Of a DNA stretch of 64,000 nt, positions 45,933-55,633 are shown one piece after another. The notes beneath the pieces were generated by a model. The model did no database searches and was not told the origin of the DNA. It worked only from the letters and a program-made list of their open reading frames with translations. This stretch comes from an uncultured Pelagimonas sp. (GTDB taxonomy: Bacteria; Pseudomonadota; Alphaproteobacteria; Rhodobacterales; Rhodobacteraceae): assembly GCA_947497905.1 (NCBI GenBank), contig CANMIH010000016.1, positions 1 to 64,000 of the forward strand, in the 5' to 3' direction. Positions within the stretch are counted from its first letter, which is position 1; the number at the start of each line of letters is the position of its first letter. The translations under genes and the position numbers were made by a program.

Positions 45933-47138
45933 ATGCAACCCATTCGCGTAAATCCCGACCGGTTTCTGGCCGACCTTCATACATTGCGGGCGTTTGGGGC
46001 GTCGGGGGTGGGCAAAGGGGTGTGTCGCCCGGCTTATAGTGACGCGGATATTGCGTCGCGTGACTGGCTGGCCGAGAGGATGCGAGAGGCGGGGCTTGAG
46101 GTTCAGATCGATCCGATGGGATCGGTGTTTGGTCTGGCTCCGGGGCGATCCATCCTTCTGGGGTCCCATTCGGACAGTCAACCAGAAGGCGGTTGGCTGG
46201 ATGGTGCGCTGGGTGTGATCGCAGCGCTTGAAGTGGCGCGTGCCGCAAAAGAGGCGGGTGGCCCAGCGGTTTCAGTGGTGTCCTTTCAGGATGAAGAAGG
46301 TCGCTTTGGTGTGACCACGGGGAGCGCGGTTTGGGGCGGTGCCTTGGCCGAGGCCAAAGCTGCGCAGCAGCCTGATCGGGACGGCATCACCTTGGACGAT
46401 GCGCGCGCCGCCATGGGCGCGCGGCTTGGCGATTGGGTTGATCCGCAGCGGTTCATCGGATTCCTTGAGATGCATATCGAGCAAGGCCCGGTTCTGGATG
46501 GCACCAAAGAAGCGGTGGGGGTCGTAGAGGCCATCGTTGGTATTCGCGATATGGTGATCCGGTTTGACGGGCAACAAAACCATGCAGGCACCACGCCCAT
46601 GCATCTGCGCCAAGACGCGTTTCAGGCTCTGTCGCGGTTCAATCAACGCCTCAATGACCGGTTCGTCGATATCGTCACGCCCCAGACGGTCTGGACCATC
46701 GGCCATGTTGCCCTGCACCCCAATGCCCATTCGATTGTGCCCGGCAGTGTGAAGTTTTCGATGCAGTGGCGGGATGCCTCGGTTGAGCGTTTGGCCGAGA
46801 TGGAGCAAGTGATCCGAGCAACGGCGCAAGAGGTTGCCGATGAGATGAGCCTTGAAGTTGGTTTTGGCGACCTTCTGGGGATCGAACCGGTGGATATGGA
46901 CCCGGATCTGCATACTGCGTTGGCGCGTGCCGCCGAGACACAGTTTCCGGGAAACTGGCGTAAGATGCCCTCCGGCGCGCTGCATGATGCCTCAAACGTG
47001 GCGCGACTGATGCCGGCGGCCATGCTGTTTGTGCCCTCGATCAAAGGTATCAGCCATGATTTCGCCGAGGACACCTGTGAGGCCGATCTCGTTGGGGGCC
47101 TCAAGGTGCTTGCTGAGGCGGTGCAATCGCTGGGCTGA
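45933..47138 (+). CDS. Zn-dependent amidohydrolase (hydantoinase/carbamoylase, M20 family)
   Basis: 401 residues. Catalytic and metal-binding segments: [19 protein letters not shown] (His and Asp ligands), [24 protein letters not shown], and the dimerisation-domain segment NHAGTTPM. These match N-carbamoyl-L-amino acid hydrolase, allantoate amidohydrolase and beta-ureidopropionase; the sequence alone does not decide among them. Role in nitrogen scavenging from pyrimidine or purine breakdown is likely. Monocistronic. Confidence 0.9.
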   Translation: MQPIRVNPDRFLADLHTLRAFGASGVGKGVCRPAYSDADIASRDWLAERMREAGLEVQIDPMGSVFGLAPGRSILLGSHSDSQPEGGWLDGALGVIAALEVARAAKEAGGPAVSVVSFQDEEGRFGVTTGSAVWGGALAEAKAAQQPDRDGITLDDARAAMGARLGDWVDPQRFIGFLEMHIEQGPVLDGTKEAVGVVEAIVGIRDMVIRFDGQQNHAGTTPMHLRQDAFQALSRFNQRLNDRFVDIVTPQTVWTIGHVALHPNAHSIVPGSVKFSMQWRDASVERLAEMEQVIRATAQEVADEMSLEVGFGDLLGIEPVDMDPDLHTALARAAETQFPGNWRKMPSGALHDASNVARLMPAAMLFVPSIKGISHDFAEDTCEADLVGGLKVLAEAVQSLG

Positions 47139-47194
47139 GGGATCTTTGCCGTTTCATGCTATGCTTGGCTGTGCAGTAACGGTGGAGAGATCAC

Positions 47195-47383
47195 ATGGAT
47201 CCGGTGTCATTGACGTATTACGCAGGGGTTTGCAGCCTTTTGGGCTGGGCGGGACCAAAATTTGGTGCCGCGCCGGTGCGATTGGCCATTGGTGCAGTGG
47301 TGGGGCTGGTGTCGGCTGCGGCTCTGCCACAGGTCAAAACATGGCTGGGGTTAGCTGAACTGTATTCAACCATTCAGCCCTAG
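47195..47383 (+). CDS. 62-residue small membrane protein, unknown
   Basis: RBS GGAGAG 7 nt before ATG. Mostly apolar (SLTYYAGVCSLLGWAG, then VRLAIGAVVGLVSAAALPQV) with one or two membrane segments. It converges on the response-regulator gene, and the two stops share CTAG at 47380-47383. No family recognised. Confidence 0.7.
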   Translation: MDPVSLTYYAGVCSLLGWAGPKFGAAPVRLAIGAVVGLVSAAALPQVKTWLGLAELYSTIQP

Positions 47384-48090
47384 ATCCATTCAACGTCGCC
47401 CAAAAAGATATACCCTGCGCCGTAGATGGTTTTGATCAGGCGTGGGTTTTTCGGATCTTCGTTCAGTTTGGTGCGCAGACGCGAGATGCGCACATCCATC
47501 GCGCGGTCAAAGCTCTCACCGGCCGCGCCACCCAACGTTTCCTGCATATGGGCGCGGGTGATCAGACGTTTCGGGCTTTCAAGAAACAACCGCAGAACTT
47601 CACCCTCTGCATGGCTGAAGGTGGTTTCTCGATCATTGCTGTCAACAAGGAGATAGCGGTCGAAATGCGCGGTCCAACCGTTGAAGCGGGCCGAGTTGCT
47701 TTGCACCACGGCACGTTTGGGGCCGCGCAGCCTGGCGCGGATGCGGGCAACCACCTCGGCGGGCTCAAAAGGTTTGATGATGTAGTCATCAGCCCCAAGC
47801 TCCAGCCCGGTGATCTTGTCCTGCACCTGAGCGCGACCTGAAATGATAATGATCGTTGCGCCCTGTTCCAGCGCCAAACGATGTACCACGGTCAGGCCAT
47901 CACGGTCTGGCAGGCCCAGATCAACCAGACAGACATCCGGTGTAGTTTTGCGCAGGGCGGCCTCAAACTCGGTGGCGCGGGCAAAGCTGAGCGTGCGAAA
48001 GCCAGCCTCGGTCAAGGCGTCTGACAGCATCTCACGAATGGCGGGTTCATCATCAAGGATGGTGACAAGGGGGGTATCGGACTGGGTCAT
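47380..48090 (-). CDS. OmpR-type DNA-binding response regulator
   Basis: 236 residues. Receiver domain with Asp13/Asp14, phosphoacceptor Asp57 in CLVDLGLPD, and Lys in IIKPFEP; C-terminal winged-helix DNA-binding domain with RVHMQETLGG-type and RISRLRTKLNEDPKNPRLIKTIYGAGY. Its start overlaps the histidine kinase stop by four bases (ATGA), so the pair is coupled. Targets unknown; the divergent import/ligase operon is a candidate by position. Confidence 0.95.
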   Translation of the reverse strand: MTQSDTPLVTILDDEPAIREMLSDALTEAGFRTLSFARATEFEAALRKTTPDVCLVDLGLPDRDGLTVVHRLALEQGATIIIISGRAQVQDKITGLELGADDYIIKPFEPAEVVARIRARLRGPKRAVVQSNSARFNGWTAHFDRYLLVDSNDRETTFSHAEGEVLRLFLESPKRLITRAHMQETLGGAAGESFDRAMDVRISRLRTKLNEDPKNPRLIKTIYGAGYIFLGDVEWI

Positions 48091-50012
48091 GACAGGTCGC
48101 TTCCATATCCCAAGAAACCGGATAGGTCACTGGCTGTAAACGGTTTTGCAAGTACGGGTGCCAGGGTTCTGGCTTTGATGTTCAATGGGTGATCCACCGG
48201 CAGAGAGGTCATCAGGCGCATGGGCATGTCCGGCAGCTGCATCGCAAGGTCCACGCCGGTCTCTTCGCCTTCAAGTGAGATGTCTGAAAGAACCAGCGCA
48301 ATATCAGGCAATCCTTCTGCCAGCGCGCGGGCTTCTGGTACAGACGCCGCTTCGACAACCGTCAGCGCCATATCGGTCAACATCTCGCGGATCGATGCAC
48401 GTAGGTCTGTGCTATCTTCGACCAGAAGAACCAGACTGGATTTTGGCAGGCGTTCGGCAGGGCGCAACGGCAGGCGCAGGCGCACACAGGCGCCCATGTC
48501 GGTGTTTGACAGCCGCACCTCACCGCCTGCGAGTTTGGTCATATCATAGACCATCGCCAGCCCAAGCCCTGACCCTTCACCGCCTTTAGTGGTGAAAAAC
48601 GGATCAAGGGCATGTTCGAGCGCGTTGTCGGAAAAGCCGGTGCCGGTGTCACAGATGGTGAATTGCAGCCATGTGCCTTTGAGCTCTTCTGCTTCGATCC
48701 GAATTTGCCCGGATGGGCCACAGGCATCGCGCGCGTTCAGCACCATATTGAGGATGGCATCCTGCAACAACGCGGTGTCGACCATCAGCGGGCGTTCACA
48801 ACCGTTTCGGATCTCCAGTTTGATGCCCTCTGGCAGCGACGGGGTGGCAAGAGTTGCAATCTCGGTCAGAAACCGCCCGACATGGACCGGTTTGGGCCGC
48901 CAGGCGCGGTGCGCGGTGATATCTGCCAGACGATTGAGCAAGGTGCCGCCCCGGCGCGCGGCCTGCAGCGTGGCATTGATTAGGGCGCTGCTTTCCTCAC
49001 CCAGATCCATCTTAGCCAGCTTGGACTGCATGCCCAGAATGATGGTCAGCAGGTTAGAGAAATCATGCGCCATACCAGATGTCAGCTGCGCTGCCATTTC
49101 CCGCCGTTTGGTTTGCTGCAAAGCCGCACGGGTTTGCGTTTCTTCGGTGACATCCTGTGACAGGATGTAGACGCCGGGATCGAGAGGGTCCGGGGTGAAC
49201 ACAACGCGGATTCGCCGAGACGAGGCCTCATGGGTGAATTCAAAGGTGCTTTGAGTGCCGTCAAAGGCCGCTTCCAGATGCGGCTTCACCCGTTCATAGG
49301 CCTGTTCACCCAAGGCTTTGCTGATGTGTTGACCCAGAATGTTGGATTGTCGTCCTAGCATAACGGAAGGAAGGCGTCGGTTCGAAAAGGTGTACCGCCC
49401 ATCCGCATCCACCCGTGCAATATGGGCCGGCATCATCTCGGTGGTGGCGCGGGTGCGCGCCTCCATTTCGGTCAGCTCCCGACGGGCCTCAAGCAGGGCG
49501 GCATTGGTCGCCGCCAGTTGGCGGTTGGTGGCGGAGAGCTCTTCCGAGCGTTTCAGCACCTCTTCGGACAACACTTCGGAACGTGTACGCAGCAGGCTTT
49601 CCTGCGTCTTGGTTTCGGTGATGTCGGTGTAGACGGTCACCCAGCCGCCGTGGGGCAGGGGGGCCCCCTCCACGCTGATCATCCGGCCATTGGATCGGGT
49701 GCGTTCGACATAGTGCGGCTGGAAATCCAGTGCGGTGCCGACCTTGTCCTCGACAAAAGCGTCGACATCCTCGACCTCGCCATATTCCCCGGTGTCCACA
49801 AGATGGCGAATGGTGTCGGCAAAACGCGCACCTGGAACTGTCAGAGACAGGGGCAGATTAAACATCTCAACAAAGCGGGCATTGCATACCGCCAGTTTCA
49901 GATCGCTGTCATAGATGCTGATCGCCTGTTGGATCAGATTTAGCCCGGCTTGGGTCAGCGCAAGGTTGGTCATCGGCCGACCGAGTGGTGTGGAGACATG
50001 GGAAGACCTCAT
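48087..50012 (-). CDS. Soluble PAS hybrid sensor histidine kinase
   Basis: 641 residues without signal or membrane segment. N-terminal PAS_7-like domain (QAISIYDSDLKLAVCNARFV), a coiled-coil, a second PAS domain (TRATTEMMPAHIARVDADGRY), HisKA with phosphoacceptor His in MAHDFSNLL, HATPase with DTGTGFSDNALEHALDPFFTTK and GLGLAMVYDM, then a C-terminal receiver with a candidate Asp in SDISLEGEETG. The first PAS type is linked in other bacteria to carbon-source sensing. Cytoplasmic signal, probably a metabolite. Alternative start M14 at 49973. Confidence 0.92.
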   Translation of the reverse strand: MRSSHVSTPLGRPMTNLALTQAGLNLIQQAISIYDSDLKLAVCNARFVEMFNLPLSLTVPGARFADTIRHLVDTGEYGEVEDVDAFVEDKVGTALDFQPHYVERTRSNGRMISVEGAPLPHGGWVTVYTDITETKTQESLLRTRSEVLSEEVLKRSEELSATNRQLAATNAALLEARRELTEMEARTRATTEMMPAHIARVDADGRYTFSNRRLPSVMLGRQSNILGQHISKALGEQAYERVKPHLEAAFDGTQSTFEFTHEASSRRIRVVFTPDPLDPGVYILSQDVTEETQTRAALQQTKRREMAAQLTSGMAHDFSNLLTIILGMQSKLAKMDLGEESSALINATLQAARRGGTLLNRLADITAHRAWRPKPVHVGRFLTEIATLATPSLPEGIKLEIRNGCERPLMVDTALLQDAILNMVLNARDACGPSGQIRIEAEELKGTWLQFTICDTGTGFSDNALEHALDPFFTTKGGEGSGLGLAMVYDMTKLAGGEVRLSNTDMGACVRLRLPLRPAERLPKSSLVLLVEDSTDLRASIREMLTDMALTVVEAASVPEARALAEGLPDIALVLSDISLEGEETGVDLAMQLPDMPMRLMTSLPVDHPLNIKARTLAPVLAKPFTASDLSGFLGYGSDLS

Positions 50013-50227
50013 AGAATTGTACTGACATTAGGCAGCTGGGCGGGCGGGGCAAAGCCCTAGATGGAAGCTGTTACAATTCGTAAGATTTGGGAAATGTTCA
50101 CGAAAAAGTTGACCGGTTAGCTGATGCCTGACCACAATGGCAGCAGAATCGTATTAAGCGATCTGGTCCCTGGAGGAGGGGCAGCCAGAGGGTGCCGGAC
50201 CAAACCGGCATTTTGGGAGGAAAGAAT

Positions 50228-52201
50228 TTGACGCATATGGCAGAGGGCGCAGAGGGTCTGCGCTCGGTCCCCGCGCTATTGCATCGCAACGCCACGGTCT
50301 ATGCAGATCGTCCGGCGTATCGGGAAAAAGAATACGGTATCTGGCAGACCTGGAGCTGGTCAGAGGTCGCCGATGAGGTCGAGGCGCTTGCGCTTGGGTT
50401 GATGAACCTTGGTGTCAATGAAGGCGACCATATCGCTATCATTGGCCGTAACCGCCCTTATCTTTACTGGTCGATGGTTGCGGCGCAGATGGCGGGGGCG
50501 GTTCCCGTTCCTCTGTATCAAGACGCTGTAGCGGAAGAGATGGAATATGTTCTGTCGCATTGTGGTGCACGTTTTGTCATCGCGGCAGATCAGGAGCAGG
50601 TCGACAAGGTGATCGATGTGCAGGAGCACCTGCATCAGTTCGAGCACATGATCTATGTCGACCCACGCGGCATGAGAAAATATGACCACCGTCGCCTGCA
50701 TGAATTTAGCCATGTGCAGGCGCAGGGTCGCGCCGCCTATGACGAATTTATCGAAGATCTGAAAATCCGTCGCGAACGTCTGAATTATGACAGCACCTGC
50801 GTCATGCTCTACACCTCGGGCACCACGGGCAAACCCAAGGGTGTGGTTCTATCGAACCGCAATATTGTTGAATCCGCCAAGGCGAGTGCGGAATTCGATA
50901 ATCTGACTGCGGGTGAAGAGATCCTTGCTTATCTTCCCATGGCTTGGGTCGGTGATTTTATCTTTTCGCTTGGTCAGGCTTATTGGACCGGATTCTGTGT
51001 GAACTGTCCTGAAAGTGCCGAAACGATGAAGACGGACCTGCGTGAAATCGCACCGTCTTACTACTTTGCACCGCCTGCCGTGTTCGAAGGTCAGCTGACC
51101 CAGATCATGATCCGTATGGAAGATGCGAGCGACTTCAAAAAGAAGATGTTCCATTACTTTATGGATCACGCGCGCGAAGTTGGCCCCAAGCTCCTGGAGA
51201 AGAAATCGGTCGGCCTGATGGACCGCCTGAAATACAAGCTGGGCGAGCTGATGGTCTATGGCCCGCTGAAAAATGCGCTGGGCTTCTCCAACGTGCGTGT
51301 CGGTTATACGGCCGGTGAAGCCATTGGCCCCGAGCTGTTTGATTTCTATCGCTCGCTCGGGATCAACCTGAAACAGCTCTATGGTCAGACCGAAGCCACT
51401 GTTTTCATCACCGCGCAGCCAGATGGTGAAGTGCGCTCTGACACCGTTGGGGTGCCAAGCCCCGGTGTGGAAGTGCGCATCGCTGACAATGGTGAGGTGT
51501 TCTATCGCTCGCCGGGCGTGTTTGTTGAATATTACAACAACCCGGATTCGACGGCGGATACCAAAGATGCAGAGGGCTGGGTCGCGACCGGGGATGCCGG
51601 TTTCTTCGATAAATCCAACGGCCATCTGCGCATCATCGACCGGATCAAAGATGTTGGCAAAATGTCAGACGGCGGCATGTTCGCGCCCAAGTATGTCGAG
51701 AACAAGCTGAAGTTTTACCCCAACATTCTTGAAGTGGTGGTGTTTGGCGCAGGGAAAGATCGCTGTACGGCTTTTGTGAATATTGACCTGACCGCTGTGG
51801 GCAACTGGGCGGAGCGCAACAACATTGCCTATGCCTCCTATCAGGAATTGGCCGGGCATCCGGAAGTTCTGGATACCATCCAAAGTCACATCGAAGAGAC
51901 CAACAAATCGATTGCGCAGGATGAGATGTTGTCCGGGTGTCAGATCCACCGTTTCCTCGTGCTGCACAAAGAACTGGATGCGGATGACGGCGAGTTGACC
52001 CGGACCAAGAAGGTCCGCCGCAAGATCATTGGCGAGAAATTCGCCGATCTGGTGGGCGCCCTCTATGACGGGTCAGACAGCATCTACACCGAAACCGAGG
52101 TCACCTATGAGGATGGCCGCAAGGGTAAGATCACGGCAACGCTGGAAATTCGCGATGCCAAAATCGCTCCGGTCGCCGCAAGCAAGATCGCAGCGGAATG
52201 A
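50228..52201 (+). CDS. AMP-dependent acyl-CoA synthetase (first gene of import operon)
   Basis: 657 residues. Adenylate-forming ligase with YTSGTTGKPKGV (P-loop-like), YGQTEAT (A5-like) and a C-terminal lysine-containing segment. Resembles long-chain fatty acid--CoA ligases by length, but the acid it activates is unknown. TTG 50228 is chosen as start: GGAGG lies exactly 7 nt upstream, and the next ATG at 50237 would be 16 nt from it. It leads the liv-type ABC genes and so probably traps imported acids as CoA esters. Confidence 0.9.
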   Translation: MTHMAEGAEGLRSVPALLHRNATVYADRPAYREKEYGIWQTWSWSEVADEVEALALGLMNLGVNEGDHIAIIGRNRPYLYWSMVAAQMAGAVPVPLYQDAVAEEMEYVLSHCGARFVIAADQEQVDKVIDVQEHLHQFEHMIYVDPRGMRKYDHRRLHEFSHVQAQGRAAYDEFIEDLKIRRERLNYDSTCVMLYTSGTTGKPKGVVLSNRNIVESAKASAEFDNLTAGEEILAYLPMAWVGDFIFSLGQAYWTGFCVNCPESAETMKTDLREIAPSYYFAPPAVFEGQLTQIMIRMEDASDFKKKMFHYFMDHAREVGPKLLEKKSVGLMDRLKYKLGELMVYGPLKNALGFSNVRVGYTAGEAIGPELFDFYRSLGINLKQLYGQTEATVFITAQPDGEVRSDTVGVPSPGVEVRIADNGEVFYRSPGVFVEYYNNPDSTADTKDAEGWVATGDAGFFDKSNGHLRIIDRIKDVGKMSDGGMFAPKYVENKLKFYPNILEVVVFGAGKDRCTAFVNIDLTAVGNWAERNNIAYASYQELAGHPEVLDTIQSHIEETNKSIAQDEMLSGCQIHRFLVLHKELDADDGELTRTKKVRRKIIGEKFADLVGALYDGSDSIYTETEVTYEDGRKGKITATLEIRDAKIAPVAASKIAAE

Positions 52202-52271
52202 TGGGCCGCTTGTGCTGCGCACGTCGCCCCGCCCACCATCCCGCATTGGCCTTTGATGAGAAGAAAGTCGC

Positions 52272-53084
52272 ATGAAGGATACCGAAGGATACGTCACCGC
52301 CGACGGTCGCCAGATTGGTGGCCAGTTGATGGAATTGAAAAATATCACGCTGAAATTTGGCGGCGTGACTGCGATTTCGGACATTTCGTTCGACATCCAT
52401 GAAGGTGAAATTCGCGCGATCATCGGCCCGAACGGGGCCGGGAAATCGTCAATGCTCAACATCATTTCGGGGTTCTACACGCCGACTGAAGGTGAGCTTT
52501 GGTACAAGGGTGCAAAACGCCCGCCGATGAAGCCCTTTGAAGTGGCCCGCATGGGCGTGGCCCGGACCTTCCAGAACATTGCGTTGTTCGAGGGGATGAC
52601 GGTGCTCGACAACGTCATGACCGGTCGCTTGACCCATATGAATGCCGGCATTGGCGCGCAGGCCCTGTGGTGGGGCAAAGCCCGCGACGAGGAGATGGAG
52701 AACCGCGAAAAGGTCGAACGTGTGATCGACTTTCTCGAAATCCAGAACATCCGCAAAACACCTGTTGGCCGTCTGCCGTATGGTTTGAAGAAACGGGTTG
52801 AACTGGCGCGGGCGCTGGCCGCAGAACCGTCCATCCTTTTGTTGGATGAACCTATGGCGGGCATGAACGTCGAGGAAAAAGAGGACATGTCCCGCTTTAT
52901 TCTCGATGTGAACGACGAATTTGGCACCACCATCTGTTTGATCGAACACGACATGGGCGTGGTTATGGATCTCTCGGATCGTGTGGTGGTGATGGATTAC
53001 GGCAAAAAGATCGGGGATGGGCCGCCAGATGAGGTGCGCAACAATCAGGACGTGATCGACGCCTATCTTGGCGTGCCGCATTGA
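52272..53084 (+). CDS. livG: Branched-chain-type ABC transporter ATPase LivG
   Basis: 270 residues. Walker A GPNGAGKSS, Walker B LLLDEPMAGM and a signature LPYGLKKRVELARAL in place of LSGGQ, which is normal in LivG. An ~12-residue N-terminal extension lies before the core. Pairs with LivF to drive HAAT-type uptake. The next gene starts 10 nt later. Confidence 0.94.
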   Translation: MKDTEGYVTADGRQIGGQLMELKNITLKFGGVTAISDISFDIHEGEIRAIIGPNGAGKSSMLNIISGFYTPTEGELWYKGAKRPPMKPFEVARMGVARTFQNIALFEGMTVLDNVMTGRLTHMNAGIGAQALWWGKARDEEMENREKVERVIDFLEIQNIRKTPVGRLPYGLKKRVELARALAAEPSILLLDEPMAGMNVEEKEDMSRFILDVNDEFGTTICLIEHDMGVVMDLSDRVVVMDYGKKIGDGPPDEVRNNQDVIDAYLGVPH

Positions 53085-53094
53085 GGGGGCAGAG

Positions 53095-54048
53095 ATGCTG
53101 AAAGACATTTTCGTTACGCCGTTTGCCGATATGGTGGCGGCCCCAGACTTCCTGCTGCAGGTGCTGTGGGAAGGGCTGGTATCGGGCATCCTCTATGCGT
53201 TGATTGCGCTTGGGTTTGTTCTGATTTTCCGGTCGAGCCGGATTTTCAACTTTGCTCAGGGCATCATGGTGGTGTTCGCGGCGCTGACGCTGGTGGGACT
53301 GCATAGCTTTGGCATCCCCGCCTGGATTGCCGTCGTGCTGACCTTGGGTGTCATGTACGTTCTGGCCATGTCGATCGAACGGGTGGTTCTGCGCCCGCTT
53401 GTGGGTCAGCCGGACATCATCCTGTTCATGGCAACCATCGGGATCACCTTGTTCCTGATTGGTGGCGGTGAGATCATCTTTGGTGGTGAAAACAAAGTGA
53501 TGATCACCGAAGAGCTGGGCATTCCAACCGGAGACAGTGTTCTTGAGCCTTGGGGCGGTCTGCTGATCCTCCAGCACCTCGACATCACCGTGGTTGTTGT
53601 GGCGGCGGCTCTGGTGGCTGTGTTGTTGGCCTTCCTGAATTACACCCAGATGGGGCGGGCGATCCGCGCCCTGGGAGATGATCACCAGGCGGCGCTGTCG
53701 GTGGGGATCTCACTTCAGACCGTGTGGGTTCTGGTGTGGTTCATCGCTGGTATCATCGCACTTGTGACCGGGATTGCCTGGGGTGCGCGGGCCGGTGTGA
53801 GCTTTGCACTTGAAGTTATCGCCTACAAAGCCCTGCCTGTTCTCATGCTGGGTGGTCTGGAAAGCATCACCGGCGCGATTATCGGCGGGTTGATGATTGG
53901 TCTGCTCGAGAAACTCTTTGAGATCTACTGGGGTCAGCCTCTGATGGGCGGCAACACAGAAACCTGGTTTGCCTTTGTGCTTGCTCTAATTGTGCTGCTC
54001 TTCCGTCCGCAGGGTCTGTTTGGCGAAAAGATCATCGAACGGGTCTAG
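53095..54048 (+). CDS. livH: Branched-chain-type ABC transporter permease LivH
   Basis: 317 residues with eight or more membrane segments and the typical segments LWEGLVSGILYALIALGFV and RAIRALGDDHQAALSVGI (the EAA-like cytoplasmic loop). ATG 53095 with GGGGGCAGAG upstream; an open frame extends ~9 codons upstream into livG. Forms the channel with LivM. In this operon the substrate is probably not a branched-chain amino acid. Confidence 0.93.
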   Translation: MLKDIFVTPFADMVAAPDFLLQVLWEGLVSGILYALIALGFVLIFRSSRIFNFAQGIMVVFAALTLVGLHSFGIPAWIAVVLTLGVMYVLAMSIERVVLRPLVGQPDIILFMATIGITLFLIGGGEIIFGGENKVMITEELGIPTGDSVLEPWGGLLILQHLDITVVVVAAALVAVLLAFLNYTQMGRAIRALGDDHQAALSVGISLQTVWVLVWFIAGIIALVTGIAWGARAGVSFALEVIAYKALPVLMLGGLESITGAIIGGLMIGLLEKLFEIYWGQPLMGGNTETWFAFVLALIVLLFRPQGLFGEKIIERV

Positions 54049-54092
54049 CGCAGCGCGGTGCGCGCTGGGCAGGATCCCACTTCAAACGAACG

Positions 54093-54116
54093 GGTAAGGG
54101 GGGAGCCCTCCTTACC
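54093..54116 (+). other. Intercistronic hairpin after livH
   Basis: GGTAAGG / CCTTACC with a GC-rich loop and no T run, 45 nt after the livH stop. A second short dyad CAGCGCG / CGCGCTG with a 3-nt loop precedes it at 54051-54067. Confidence 0.55.
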
Positions 54117-54140
54117 AGCCACCACAACGGGTAGCTGAAC

Positions 54141-54374
54141 ATGGCAAAGCTGATTGCACTTTTGAACGTCGTCGCCTGGTCCGGGTTTTGGGCCTTTGGC
54201 TATCTCGCTCTGAGTGCGGACGCCGCAGATGCCGCACATATGACAACCGCCCTTATCCTGGCCGCCGTGGGTGCGGCTCTTGGGATCTGGGCCTGGTTCT
54301 GGCTGGTGCGACATTCAGAAGCCACGGGATACGCCAAACCCGCCAACCGGGTGATCCAGACCGAGGAAACCTGA
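54141..54374 (+). CDS. Small two-segment membrane protein between livH and livM
   Basis: 77 residues with two membrane segments: LIALLNVVAWSGFWAFGYLAL and TTALILAAVGAALGIWAWFW. No known domain. Its place between the two permease genes of an ABC importer and its good codon usage suggest a component of, or accessory to, this particular importer. RBS is weak (GGTAGC). Confidence 0.7.
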   Translation: MAKLIALLNVVAWSGFWAFGYLALSADAADAAHMTTALILAAVGAALGIWAWFWLVRHSEATGYAKPANRVIQTEET

Positions 54375-54399
54375 GGGTGGTTTGAAGAACAAGAGACCG

Positions 54400-54433
54400 C
54401 AGCGGCGGTCATGGCGCGGGCCTCGCGCCGCTG
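54400..54433 (+). other. Nested hairpins before livM
   Basis: Outer repeat CAGCGGCG (54400-54407) / CGCCGCTG (54426-54433) and inner repeat GGCGCG / CGCGCC (54413-54429), mutually exclusive in part, in the 105-nt gap upstream of livM. Confidence 0.5.
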
Positions 54434-54479
54434 ACAGGGACTGGGGTTTACGCCCCGAAAACAAGAACGAGACAGACGG

Positions 54480-55556
54480 ATGCTCTATAGAACCGCAGGA
54501 CAGTTCAAGACGTCGTATCAGGCCGATCAGGCGCTGTTTCCAGTGCGCCAGGATGCGGTGCTTCTGGCGGTGATCTTGGCATTTGCTTATGTGATTTTCC
54601 CGCTGACCGCGTCGGAATTCACCTTTCAGACGCTGCTGATCCCCATTCTGATTTATTCGCTGGCCGCTTTGGGCCTGAACATTCTGACCGGGTTTGCCGG
54701 CCAGCTGAGCCTCGGAACCGCCGCCTTTATGGGGGTTGGGGCTTATGCTTGCTATAAGATGATCACGCTCATGCCCTGGATGAACCCGATCCTCGCGATC
54801 TTGTTCTCGGGTGTATTCAGCGCCGGTGTGGGTGTGGCCTTTGGTATCCCGAGCCTGCGCATCAAAGGGTTCTATTTGGCGATTGCCACATTGGCCGCGC
54901 AGTTCTTCCTGGTTTGGCTCTTTGAGAAATGGGCCTGGCTCTATAACTACAACGCCTCGGGCGCGATCCAGGTGCCGAACCTTGATATCTTTGGGATCTA
55001 TGTTGCGGGTCCGCTCGCAAGCTCGATCACCCAGTACTATGTTGTTTTGGGTATTGTGACGCTTTTGACTGTGATCTGTATCAACCTAACACGCGGCAAT
55101 CTGGGTCGGACCTGGAAAGCGACGCGGGACATGGACATCGCGGCTGAGCTGATTGGCATCAACCTGATGAAATCCAAACTAACCGCATTTGCCGTAAGCT
55201 CTTACATTGTCGGTGTGGCGGGTGCGTTGTTTGTCTTCATGTGGCGCGGTGCAGCTGAGCCGAACCTGTTCGACATCCCTCTGAGTTTTCAGATCCTGTT
55301 CATTGCGATCATTGGTGGCCTGGGCTCGGTCATGGGCAACTATCTTGGCGCGATCTTGATTGTGGGTCTGCCTGTGTTGCTGAACCTTGTACCAGAAACC
55401 CTTGGTATTCCGATTAAATCCGCTACCGTAGAACATCTGAACATTATGATCGTTGGATCATTGATTGTGTTCTTCCTAATTGTGGAACCGCATGGGTTGG
55501 CCCAGCTGTGGCGCCTCATTCGCGAGAAACTGATTATCTGGCCCTTCCCGCACTAA
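54480..55556 (+). CDS. livM: Branched-chain-type ABC transporter permease LivM
   Basis: 358 residues with about ten membrane segments. Characteristic segments: ALGLNILTGFAGQLSLGTAAFMGVGAYA and FIAIIGGLGSVMGNYLGA. Begins with an extended soluble N-terminus of about 20 residues (MLYRTAGQFKTSYQADQ). Forms the second half of the channel with LivH. Confidence 0.93.
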   Translation: MLYRTAGQFKTSYQADQALFPVRQDAVLLAVILAFAYVIFPLTASEFTFQTLLIPILIYSLAALGLNILTGFAGQLSLGTAAFMGVGAYACYKMITLMPWMNPILAILFSGVFSAGVGVAFGIPSLRIKGFYLAIATLAAQFFLVWLFEKWAWLYNYNASGAIQVPNLDIFGIYVAGPLASSITQYYVVLGIVTLLTVICINLTRGNLGRTWKATRDMDIAAELIGINLMKSKLTAFAVSSYIVGVAGALFVFMWRGAAEPNLFDIPLSFQILFIAIIGGLGSVMGNYLGAILIVGLPVLLNLVPETLGIPIKSATVEHLNIMIVGSLIVFFLIVEPHGLAQLWRLIREKLIIWPFPH

Positions 55557-55633
55557 GTGGGGGCGGCCCAACAAGACCAAAAACGAAACAATATCCAACA
55601 GAGCTAAGTCCGTTATTCATGGGAGGAGAAAAC

